From Nonomuraea candida (GTDB taxonomy: Bacteria; Actinomycetota; Actinomycetes; Streptosporangiales; Streptosporangiaceae): a stretch of 64,000 nucleotides of DNA. The stretch covers positions 110,703-174,702 of the forward strand of contig NZ_JOAG01000018.1 in assembly GCF_000725485.1 (NCBI RefSeq), in the 5' to 3' direction. The translations under genes and the position numbers were made by a program. This document shows, one piece after another, positions 17,177-25,876 of the stretch; position 1 is the first letter of the stretch, and each line of letters starts with the position of its first letter. The notes below the pieces were generated by a model. It saw only the letters and a program-made list of their open reading frames with translations. It made no database searches and was not told where the DNA came from.

Positions 17177-17529
17177 GACACCCGCCAACCGCGTATGAGG
17201 CCGTGAATGTGAATGGCCGCTTCCTCATGCGAGCCGATCGAGAAGGTGACGTCCTCGGCATGGCCGATCGTAGGCCGCACGACGTAGGCGCGTTCCCCGG
17301 CGACCTCCAGGACCAGGATCTGCGCCCGCAGGTCGCCCTGCTCTCCTCGCACCTCCAGCGTGGGAGGCTCGTGGTGAAGGTGGGCGGGATTTCCCGGTCG
17401 CATATTCAGGCGGATTACTTTGATGATGGTGGCGGAGACGTTCAGCGACGAAAGGGCGATGTGGAGCCGGTTCAGGGCGTTCGTGTCCTGCTCTTCGCGG
17501 CGGGCTGGGAGGTATTCTCTGGCTGGCAC
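17173..17529 (-). CDS. Small unknown protein, 118 residues
   Basis: It starts at GTG 17529 with GGAAAAG about seven bases upstream. The protein looks like a compact soluble alpha/beta domain: NRLHIALSSLNVSATIIKVIRLN, HHEPPTLEVRGEQGDLRAQILVLEV, then YVVRPTIGHAEDVTFSIGSHEEAAIHIHGLI. The histidines at HLHHEPP and AIHIHG are notable but I cannot name a family. It overlaps the 70-residue gene by four bases and lies head-to-head with the XRE regulator gene across a 210-base spacer. Confidence 0.65.
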   Translation of the reverse strand: MPAREYLPARREEQDTNALNRLHIALSSLNVSATIIKVIRLNMRPGNPAHLHHEPPTLEVRGEQGDLRAQILVLEVAGERAYVVRPTIGHAEDVTFSIGSHEEAAIHIHGLIRGWRVS

Positions 17530-17739
17530 TTTTCTTTTCCTCTGTTGACGTCCGGTGCGGGTAGGGATGTCCAGATTTGTCAGACGGGAACTTCCGAAGA
17601 CTTTCTCGTTGGGTATTTCAAGCGTGCTCGTGCCGGGCTATTTTCTGTACGGAACTGCGGTAACACCCTCACGCAATCCTGCGGTGGCCGTGTTGTGGCC
17701 GTTCGCAACTCCTGTTTTCTCGCGCCGAACGGAGGCGAC
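17530..17739. promoter_or_regulatory. Divergent promoter region between small genes and XRE regulator
   Basis: This 210-base spacer is AT-richer than its surroundings. Towards the XRE gene it holds GGAAC (about 17588) followed 15 bases later by CGTT, an ECF-sigma-like spacing, and a second GGAAC at about 17651. GGAGG at 17731-17735 is the XRE ribosome site. No clean palindrome was seen. Confidence 0.35.
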
Positions 17740-18561
17740 ATGTCGACGGAGACGGTGACCCAGCCGGAAGAGCCCCCGGAATTGGTGTTCGGGCGCGAGC
17801 TTCGCCGGCTGCGTCTGGCCCGGGGCTGGACGCTCGACGTGCTCGGGGCCAGGGTCGGATACTCGGGGACGATGGTCGGGTACTTCGAGCTCGCGAAGCG
17901 TCCCGTACCGGAGGCGTTCGTCGCGACCGCCGAAGAGGCTTTGGGGCTCCAGGGGGAGCTGGCAGTGCTCTGGAAAGAGATCAACCCGAAGCACACGCCG
18001 AAGTGGTTCAGGCAGTGGCCGAAGATCGAGAAGGCGGCCCTGGCCATCCGGACGTGGGAGCCTCTTGTGATGCCTGGCCTGCTGCAGACCGAGGCGTACG
18101 CCCGCTCGCTGCTGAGCGCCGAGCCCGGCGCGACGGCCGAGCAGGTGGAGGAGATGGTGCGGGCGAGGTTGGAGAGGCAGTCCCTCTTCGAGGGAGCGAC
18201 GCCGCCGATGTATGCGGCGGTCATCGACGAAGGGGTTCTGCGCCGGCCGATCGGCGGCGGCAAGGTGATGCGCGAGCAGCTCGAACGGCTGCTGGTCCTG
18301 GCGGCTCATCCGAAGTTCGTCATCCAGGTCGTCCCTGTCGGCGTGGGGGCGACTCCTGGCCTGCTCGGCGGCTTCGCCATCGCACAGCTTCCGCATGGGC
18401 ATGACACGGCTTACCTGGAGTCAGCTTCACATGGTCAGGTGACCGATCGTGTGGAGGAGGTGCGGGCAATTAGCCTGAGATTTGACGCTATCCGGGCATG
18501 GGCTCATCCCCGGCACATCACCGAGGGCATCATTCGTGAGACGGCAGAGAGGTACGGGTAA
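17740..18561 (+). CDS. XRE-family regulator with DUF5753 domain
   Basis: The 273-residue protein starts at ATG 17740 (GGAGG four bases before). An N-terminal XRE helix-turn-helix (FGRELRRLRLARGWTLDVLGARVGYS) is followed by a DUF5753 region (about 95-270) with LVMPGLLQTEAYARSLL, ARLERQSLF and LPHGHDTAYLES. Actinomycetes carry many such genes, each paired with a small DUF397 protein, with roles in development, antibiotic production or toxin-antitoxin-like control. The stop overlaps the DUF397 start by one base (TAATG), so the pair is coupled. Its DNA target is unknown. Confidence 0.9.
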   Translation: MSTETVTQPEEPPELVFGRELRRLRLARGWTLDVLGARVGYSGTMVGYFELAKRPVPEAFVATAEEALGLQGELAVLWKEINPKHTPKWFRQWPKIEKAALAIRTWEPLVMPGLLQTEAYARSLLSAEPGATAEQVEEMVRARLERQSLFEGATPPMYAAVIDEGVLRRPIGGGKVMREQLERLLVLAAHPKFVIQVVPVGVGATPGLLGGFAIAQLPHGHDTAYLESASHGQVTDRVEEVRAISLRFDAIRAWAHPRHITEGIIRETAERYG

Positions 18562-18779
18562 TGAGTGACGAGCTGGCGGACGAACTGGCCCGGGCCGATT
18601 GGCGCAAGGCCGCGAAGTCCGGCTCGAACGGCGGCAACTGTCTTGAGGTGGCCCGGCTTTCCGGGGGGCGGGTGGGGATCCGTGATTCGGAGGCGCCGGA
18701 GCGGGCGCCGTTCGTGGTCCGGGACGCTGTGTGGGAGGCGTTCGTCGACGGCGTGAAGAAGGGCGAGTTCGACTTCTGA
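18561..18779 (+). CDS. DUF397 protein
   Basis: The 72-residue protein has the DUF397 hallmark: WRKAAKSGSNGGNCLEVARL, then GGRVGIRDSEAPERAPFVV and WEAFVDGVKKGEF. These proteins partner XRE/DUF5753 regulators and are thought to modulate them. The gene overlaps the regulator by one base. About 126 bases of apparently featureless sequence separate it from the convergent RidA gene. Confidence 0.9.
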   Translation: MSDELADELARADWRKAAKSGSNGGNCLEVARLSGGRVGIRDSEAPERAPFVVRDAVWEAFVDGVKKGEFDF

Positions 18780-18905
18780 CGCCTCGCCCTTCGATCTCGG
18801 CCTTCAACGATCAGCCGGAAGGCCGGCAGGGACCTGGTGGTGACGGTTGCCGAAGGGGCGCCGTCGGCCGCTGGGCCTGGCCCTGGCCGGAAGCGTTCGC
18901 CTCTG

Positions 18906-19313
18906 TCAGTCGAGGACGGCCGTGGCCTCGACCTCGACCAGGAGGTCGGGTTCGCCGAGGGCCGCGACGCCCAGCAGGGTGATCGGCTTGACCGGGTCGA
19001 TCCCGAGCTTGGCCGCCGCCCGCGAGACGCCCTCGCCCAGCAGGGGCATCTTGTCCGGCGTCCAGTCCACTACGTAGACGGTCAGCTTGGCCACGTCGTC
19101 GAAGGAGCCGCCCGCCGCGGCCAGGGCGGTGGCGATGTTGAGGTACGCCTGCTCCACCTGGGCGGCCAGGTCCCCCTCGCCGACCGGCCGGCCCTCGGCG
19201 TCGCGGGCCACCTGGCCGGCCAGGAACACCAGCCTCGATCCGGTGGCGACCGACATCTGGCGGTAGACGTCGGGTTTCGGCAGCCCGTCGGGGTTGATCA
19301 GCGTCACGGTCAT
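18906..19313 (-). CDS. RidA-family protein (enamine/imine deaminase)
   Basis: The 135-residue RidA/YjgF-family protein starts at ATG 19313, preferred over a codon five residues upstream because GAGGAG lies six bases before it. Family elements are LVFLAGQVARDAEGRPVGEGDLAAQVEQAYLNI and a C-terminal EVEATAVL. Canonical RidA uses an arginine in a CIE-R context; here the end reads LLVEVEATAVLD and that arginine (about R105 in RidA) is not obvious, so deaminase activity is uncertain. It is divergent from a TetR-family gene, which may control it. Confidence 0.82.
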   Translation of the reverse strand: MTVTLINPDGLPKPDVYRQMSVATGSRLVFLAGQVARDAEGRPVGEGDLAAQVEQAYLNIATALAAAGGSFDDVAKLTVYVVDWTPDKMPLLGEGVSRAAAKLGIDPVKPITLLGVAALGEPDLLVEVEATAVLD

Positions 19314-19351
19314 GTCGGCTCCTCGCATCTCGAATCAGGTCGTACGTAGCA

Positions 19352-19403
19352 GCACGCGCGTACGGCACGCGCGTACGGCACGCGCGTACGGCACGCACGT
19401 ACG
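19352..19403. repeat. 13-bp tandem repeat, 4 units
   Basis: Three perfect copies of GCACGCGCGTACG (19352, 19365, 19378) and one with a single change (19391) lie in the ridA-tetR spacer. Each unit contains the self-complementary CGTACG across its junction region. Confidence 0.9.
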
Positions 19404-19429
19404 GAAGCGCGTTGTGGCGCTTCACCAGA

Positions 19430-19446
19430 ACATAGCAGCGTTATGT
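19430..19446. promoter_or_regulatory. Inverted repeat before the TetR gene, probable operator
   Basis: ACATAGC and GTTATGT flank a three-base centre (one mismatch between arms). The site ends 13 bases before the regulator ATG and overlaps the likely -10 (TATGTA/TATTGT). TetR-family regulators usually bind such a site to control themselves and the divergent gene, here ridA. Confidence 0.45.
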
Positions 19447-19459
19447 ATTGTGGGGTGTC

Positions 19460-20065
19460 ATGGTGAGGAGGAAGGACCCGGCGGTCCGGTCCCTGCTGAT
19501 CGAGCGGGCCGCGCAGATGCTGGCCGCCCGGCAGCCGGTCACGCTCCGCTCGCTGGTGGCCGGGACCGGGATGTCCACCATGGCCGTCTACACCTACTTC
19601 GGCGGCATGGACGGCCTGTGGACGGCCATGCGGCAGGAGGGCTTCACCCGTCTGGCCGCCCGCCTCGCCACGGTCGAGACGACCGACGACCCGGTGCGCG
19701 ACCTGGCCGCCCTCGGCGCCGCGTACCTGTCCAACGCCCTGGCCGTCCCCGACCTCTACCGGGTCATGTTCGACGCCGGGTTCGAGCTGGAGGACGCGGC
19801 GGCGGCGGACGACACGCTGCACCACCTCGTACGTACTGCCGAGCGGGCCAAGACCGCCGGCCGCTTCCGCGACGACGTGGACCCGCTGGAGCTGGCCACC
19901 CAGAGCTGGACCGTCGGGCACGGCCTGGCCTCGCTGGTCGCCACCGGCCCCCTGCCTCCGCAGGCGCTGGCGCACGGCGTGCCGCTGCTGACCGCGCTGT
20001 TCGTCGGCGCGGGCGACGACCCCGTACGCTGCCGCCGGTCCGTCGAGCTCGGCTGGGCGCTCTGA
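19460..20065 (+). CDS. TetR/AcrR-family regulator
   Basis: The 201-residue regulator has an N-terminal TetR helix-turn-helix: LLIERAAQMLAARQPVTLRSLVAGTGMSTMAVYTYFGGMDGLWTAM, with recognition helix MSTMAVYTYF. The C-terminal ligand domain resembles the TetR_C group with YLSNALAVPDLYRVMFDAGF and WTVGHGLASLVATG. ATG 19460 is chosen because the domain begins there. It is divergent from the RidA gene. The ligand is unknown. Confidence 0.9.
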   Translation: MVRRKDPAVRSLLIERAAQMLAARQPVTLRSLVAGTGMSTMAVYTYFGGMDGLWTAMRQEGFTRLAARLATVETTDDPVRDLAALGAAYLSNALAVPDLYRVMFDAGFELEDAAAADDTLHHLVRTAERAKTAGRFRDDVDPLELATQSWTVGHGLASLVATGPLPPQALAHGVPLLTALFVGAGDDPVRCRRSVELGWAL

Positions 20066-20209
20066 ACGCCGGCGGCGCCTTTCGCCCTGCGCTTCTTCTC
20101 CCGCCACCTGGCCTGATCTCCACCCGTGCCGCCCGGCCGGTGGGCTGATCTTCGTCCAGCGGCCGGGCGTGAGAGAGGGGCTGAATCGGGGAGGGGAGGC
20201 TCCAACGAG

Positions 20210-20235
20210 TCATTCTCATTATCGAGAGTGATAAC
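20210..20235. promoter_or_regulatory. Fur/Zur-like inverted repeat
   Basis: TCATTCTC and GAGAGTGA (one mismatch between arms) flank ATTATC, and the stretch runs on into TAAC. The AT-rich, interrupted-palindrome character resembles boxes of the Fur/Zur family. The only downstream coding remnant is the decayed ABC permease, so the site may be orphaned. Confidence 0.35.
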
Positions 20236-20280
20236 GCGTGGGTGTGAGCACTTCGAAAGAGCGCTGGGCCGAGCTGGCGA

Positions 20281-20517
20281 TTGCGGATGATCGGAATGCT
20301 GGCTCTCGTCGGACCGGAGAACTTCGACCCCCCGATGCCGGGCCTGCACACCGAGGCGGGGGTCCGGGCCGTCCTCGGCTTCCTCGGCTTCCTCGGCTTC
20401 ACCGCCTTCGTCCCGGCCGCGATCGGCACCCTGGCGGTGACGTCGGAGCACCGGCACCGGACGATCACCTTCACCTTCCTGTACGCGCCGGACCGCTGGC
20501 GGGTGCCGGCCGCCCCT
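20281..20517 (+). pseudogene. Remnant of an ABC-2 type permease
   Basis: A stretch of about 75 residues reads like the first extracytoplasmic loop and second membrane segment of an ABC-2 permease: VRAVLGFLGFLGFTAFVPAAIGTLAVT, then SEHRHRTITFTFLYAPDRWRV, matching the family pattern of E-R-T-I-T-TFL-P-R-R-V. The normal N-terminal cytoplasmic helix and first membrane segment are missing, and homology stops at about 20517, where the DNA changes to an AT-rich segment (20518-20640) with no recognisable protein. No ATPase gene is adjacent. The pieces indicate deletion or replacement rather than a working gene. Confidence 0.6.
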
Positions 20518-20675
20518 ATAAATGCCGCTATTTCACTCTATGGGAAATGGGTAATGGCATCCTCTGGAGGAATAGCCATCAGGGAGCGCGGGCTCGTTTT
20601 TCTCACTGACACGTTCTATAGAGAGCGGGAAACCCGGGGCTAATATCGCCTTGGAAGTGCGCGGAAAGGAGCGTC

Positions 20676-20813
20676 ATGGGCGGCAAGGAAAAGGAAGACA
20701 AGGGTGGCAAGCCCGTGCCGAAACACGCGGGCGGGCAGAAGAAGGACGTGCCGTTCGAGCCCAAGCAGCCGAGCGGCCCGGAGAAGAACGGCAAGGGCGG
20801 CGGCAGGCACTAG
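20676..20813 (+). CDS. Lysine/glycine-rich 45-residue peptide
   Basis: This short gene has a strong ribosome site (AAGGAG six bases before ATG 20676). The product begins MGGKEKEDKGGKPVPKH, is almost devoid of hydrophobic residues (one Val-Pro pair, one Phe), and ends with GKGGGRH. Its TAG overlaps the GTG of the methyltransferase gene (TAGTG), so the two are coupled. The peptide could be a modified peptide precursor, a small nucleic-acid-binding protein or a disordered partner of the enzyme. No family is recognised and no cysteine or aspartate-rich core typical of known graspetides is present. Confidence 0.65.
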   Translation: MGGKEKEDKGGKPVPKHAGGQKKDVPFEPKQPSGPEKNGKGGGRH

Positions 20814-21928
20814 TGGATCCGGAAAGGCTCAACGTTGCGATGGCCGACGCCCTGGCCGCCGGCGGGGAGTTGACGGATGAGGCATGGCGGGCGGCCCTGC
20901 TCGCCGTGCCTCGACACCTTTTCGTGCCGTGCACGGCCTGGGCCGACCCGGATGACGCTCCCGGCTATCTGATCGACCGGGAGAACGACCCGGACACCTG
21001 GCTCAAGGCCGCGTACGCCGACCACGCGATCATCACGCAGTTTGACGACGGCGCCACGAAGATCACCGAAGGGCCGGGGCGCTATACCTCGTCCCTGTCG
21101 GCTCCGGGAGTCGTGGTGGACTTCCTCGAACTGCTCGACGCCGACTCGCACGACCGGGTGCTCGAGATCGGCACCGGGCCGGGATGGACGGCCGGCCTGC
21201 TGTCGCACCGGGTCGGTGCAGAAGGCGTGACCAGCGTGGAGATCGACCAGGAGGTGCACGCGACCGCCGTCGCCAACCTCGCGTCGGCCGGCCGCCGGCC
21301 GTACCTGGTACTGGGCGATGGTGTACGAGGGTGGCCGGGAAATGCTCCCTACGATCGGGTGCACGTCACTTGCGGCGTACGTGAGGTCCCCTATGAATGG
21401 GTGCGTCAGACCCGGGCCGGCGGGGTGATCGCGCTGCCGTGGATGCCTCGTTACGAGCCCGGATATCAGCTTCGACTGTCCGTTTCCTCCGATGGCGCGG
21501 CCTCGGGAAACTTCACGGGCTTCGCCGGATACATGCTGCTGAGAAGCCAGCGCGCCGCTTCCCCGCCGACGTTCGACGGCGAGTTCCGCTACAGGTCTGC
21601 GGAAATCGCTCCTGTGACGATATTCGCCGCCGGTTATGGGGCGGACGTGGCCGTCGCCGGAATGATCCCCGACCTGGCGGTGAGCGTGGACAGGGAAGAC
21701 GACTACCAGGCGTGGTTGTGGGCCGGCGACTCCAAGGCTTATGTGTCGGGCTCGCAGGTGGCGGAGGCCGGGGCCCGTGGCCTGTGGGGGGAGGTGGAGA
21801 GGGCTTTCCTGCGGTGGGTGGGGTGGGGGAGCCCGGAGCTGAGCCGGTTCGGGCTGTGCGTGATGCCTGGGGGGCAGTACGTGTGGGTGGATTCTCGGGA
21901 CAATCCTGTCCGGATGCCGGGGCGGTGA
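20813..21928 (+). CDS. Protein-L-isoaspartate O-methyltransferase-like enzyme
   Basis: The 371-residue protein has an N-terminal PCMT domain: VPRHLFVP, TSSLSAPGVVVDFLELLD and the SAM-binding motif VLEIGTGPGWTAGLLSHRVG with VEIDQE. The C-terminal 160 residues are extra compared with housekeeping PIMT (about 210 residues) and resemble the long versions found in actinomycetes, some of which modify ribosomal peptides. GTG 20813 overlaps the stop of the 45-residue lysine-rich peptide, suggesting that the peptide is its partner or substrate. No ATP-grasp or lanthionine synthetase gene is nearby, so a RiPP role is unproven. Confidence 0.82.
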   Translation: MDPERLNVAMADALAAGGELTDEAWRAALLAVPRHLFVPCTAWADPDDAPGYLIDRENDPDTWLKAAYADHAIITQFDDGATKITEGPGRYTSSLSAPGVVVDFLELLDADSHDRVLEIGTGPGWTAGLLSHRVGAEGVTSVEIDQEVHATAVANLASAGRRPYLVLGDGVRGWPGNAPYDRVHVTCGVREVPYEWVRQTRAGGVIALPWMPRYEPGYQLRLSVSSDGAASGNFTGFAGYMLLRSQRAASPPTFDGEFRYRSAEIAPVTIFAAGYGADVAVAGMIPDLAVSVDREDDYQAWLWAGDSKAYVSGSQVAEAGARGLWGEVERAFLRWVGWGSPELSRFGLCVMPGGQYVWVDSRDNPVRMPGR

Positions 21929-21931
21929 TGG

Positions 21932-23347
21932 TCACACCCCGGGGTTGGCAGGGGTCTGGGTGGTGGTGATGGCGGCTTCCATGTTGATCCTGGAGGTCAT
22001 CGCCGGGGCGCCCGACGAGTCGTACTGCACCTGGGCGCCGGTCGTCTGCAGTTGTTGCAGGCTCTGCGCGACCGTGAAGTTCGGGTACGCCTGGCGCAGC
22101 AGCGCGAACGCGCCCGCCACGTGTGGCGCGGCCATCGAGGTGCCGTTCTTGACGCCCCACGTGTCGTCCGGGACCGCCGAGGTGACGTCCACGCCGGGCG
22201 CGAACAGGTCGAGCAGCTTGCCGCGGTTGCTGAACGGGGCCACGGCGTCGGCGTCGTTCGTGGCGCCGACGGCGATGGCCGTGGAGATGCAGGCGGGGGA
22301 GGCGACGGCGTTCGGCAGGCCGCTGTTGCCCGCGGCGACCACCGGGGCCACCCCGAGGGCGGCCAGCGCGTCGAACTCGGGCTTGACGGCGGCGGCGGAC
22401 GGGTCGCCGTCGCACGCCTCGGTGAAGCCGCGGGCGGTGCCCAGGCTCATGTTCACCGCCGCGATGTTGTGCGTCCTGACGACGCGCGTCACGTACTCCA
22501 GCGCCAGCTTCTGGTCGGAGGTGTAGCTGCGGAAGCAGGGCGCCTGCGCGCCGCCGATGGCGCAGGTCAGCGCGCTGTTGACGCGGGTGAACACCTGGAT
22601 GGGCAGGATGCGGGCTTCGGGAGCGACGCCGCTGGCCGGCGCCCCCTGGGTCGTCCGGCCGACGGAGATGCCCGCCACGTGCGTGCCGTGGTTGCAGGCG
22701 TTGACGCGCGCGTTGGCGTTGGCGTTGGCGTTCTCGACGATGCACTGTGCCGTCTCGACGTCGGCCGCGCCGGGGCCGGTCTGGCTGGGCTGGCCGTTCG
22801 GGCAGAGCGAGACGGTGCCGTCGCTGGCGCTGGAGGAGGAGAAGCACGCCTCGTCGGCGATGCGGCCGGCGAAGAACGGGTGGTCGCGGTCGATGCCCGT
22901 GTCGAGCACGGCGACGGTGGTGCCCGTGCCGGTCCAGCCGGCGGCGTTGGCCTGGACGGAGCGGATCGTGCGGGTGGTGCTGTCGAGGAAGGGCATGCTC
23001 AGCTCGTCCTTGTAGACGGACTGGACGCGCGGGTCCTGCTTGAGCTTGGCCAGCGTCGCGTTGTCGACCTCGGCGACGAAGAAGCTGTTCGACTTGGCCG
23101 ACTCCAGGACGCGGCTGCTCTCGGAGGCCTGTTCGAGGTCGCTGGCCACGGCCTCCACGCTCTGGCCGGGCTTGATCTGGATGATGGAGCGTACCTTGCT
23201 CTTCGCCCGGATCTCGGAGACCAGCGCGGGGCTGATGATCGGGTTGCCGGTGTCGGTGGTGTCGGCCTGGAGCGCCGGACCGGCGCAGAGCACGGCGGTG
23301 GTCAGGGCCAGCGTCGTCGCGCCGGCCAGCAGGGACCGTAGCCTCAC
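21932..23347 (-). CDS. Secreted S8 subtilisin-like serine protease
   Basis: The 471-residue protease starts at GTG 23347 (GGGAGG a few bases upstream). A Sec signal peptide (about 1-28: RLRSLLAGATTLALTTAVLC) is followed by an I9-like pro-region and the S8 domain with the catalytic triad: Asp in VAVLDTGIDRDHP, His in NHGTHVAGI and Ser in NGTSMAAPHVAGA. It should be exported and self-activated. It is three bases from the convergent methyltransferase stop and lies downstream of a second, longer S8 protease on the same strand, with a terminator between them. A short Asn-Ala run (22704-22733) comes from a hexanucleotide repeat. Confidence 0.92.
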   Translation of the reverse strand: MRLRSLLAGATTLALTTAVLCAGPALQADTTDTGNPIISPALVSEIRAKSKVRSIIQIKPGQSVEAVASDLEQASESSRVLESAKSNSFFVAEVDNATLAKLKQDPRVQSVYKDELSMPFLDSTTRTIRSVQANAAGWTGTGTTVAVLDTGIDRDHPFFAGRIADEACFSSSSASDGTVSLCPNGQPSQTGPGAADVETAQCIVENANANANARVNACNHGTHVAGISVGRTTQGAPASGVAPEARILPIQVFTRVNSALTCAIGGAQAPCFRSYTSDQKLALEYVTRVVRTHNIAAVNMSLGTARGFTEACDGDPSAAAVKPEFDALAALGVAPVVAAGNSGLPNAVASPACISTAIAVGATNDADAVAPFSNRGKLLDLFAPGVDVTSAVPDDTWGVKNGTSMAAPHVAGAFALLRQAYPNFTVAQSLQQLQTTGAQVQYDSSGAPAMTSRINMEAAITTTQTPANPGV

Positions 23348-23387
23348 GTCTTCCTCCCGGAGCTGGAGCCGTGAAGCCGTCCGGCTC

Positions 23388-23406
23388 CCGGCTGCTGTAC
23401 AGCCGG
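23388..23406. promoter_or_regulatory. Perfect inverted repeat in the 5' leader of the first S8 protease
   Basis: CCGGCTG and CAGCCGG flank CTGTA, 41 bases before the GTG. A second imperfect pair (GGAGCCG/CGGCTCC) lies next to it. Either could be an operator or an mRNA hairpin. Confidence 0.35.
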
Positions 23407-23495
23407 TTATCTCCCCGCGTGTGACAACTGTGATGTCGGTGACGTATGCAACTCAAGACAGCGTTGGGGGCGTTTTTGCTTTTAAGTGACGCAAG

Positions 23496-23528
23496 CGAAA
23501 GGCCGGTCGCAAGTGATCGGCCTTTTCG
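23496..23528 (-). terminator. Intrinsic terminator between the two S8 protease genes
   Basis: AAAGGCCG and CGGCCTTT form a perfect 8-bp stem with a 12-base loop. On the minus strand the hairpin lies about 25 bases after the stop of the longer protease and is followed by a short T-run. It looks bidirectional. Confidence 0.65.
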
Positions 23529-23549
23529 AGGTCTAGTTCCGATATCTGG

Positions 23550-25580
<2,031 letters not shown>

Positions 25581-25736
25581 GCGTCCTCCGAAGGGGATGA
25601 TCTCGGAGTTTAGGGCGATTTGCCCGACACGCACAGGTCTGCACGGCGTTTCTCACCGAACTTTCAGCGGCCGCACCCCGGCCATTCAGCCCGCCCCGGC
25701 CCCCGGCCGGCCCGTTCGACCGGGCCGGCCGGTGCG

Positions 25737-25876
25737 CTCATCGGGCCCCGCTCATCAGGCCGGGCTCACCGAGCCGGGCTTATCAGGGCCCGCTCATCGG
25801 GCCCCGCTCGCCAGGTCGGGCTCAGCGGGCCCCGCGCATCAGGCTCCGGTCACCCGGCCCCGGTCAACCGGCTTCG
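25737..25876. repeat. 14-bp imperfect tandem repeat, about 10 units, covering the glgB stop
   Basis: Units of the type CTCATCGGGCCCCG repeat every 14 bases from 25737 to about 25876, with increasing divergence. The glgB stop codon (25839-25841) and its last codons lie inside the array, so the GlgB C-terminus is shaped by the repeat. Confidence 0.75.

Noticed and set aside
20238..20609. Alternative frame over the permease remnant as a real gene
   Set aside because: Translation is Arg/Pro/Gly-rich with no domain; only the other frame shows ABC-2 permease similarity.
20676..21928. Known ATP-grasp (graspetide) or lanthipeptide cluster
   Set aside because: The PIMT-like enzyme and a short peptide are present, but there is no ATP-grasp ligase, dehydratase or cyclase gene and the peptide lacks the usual core residues.
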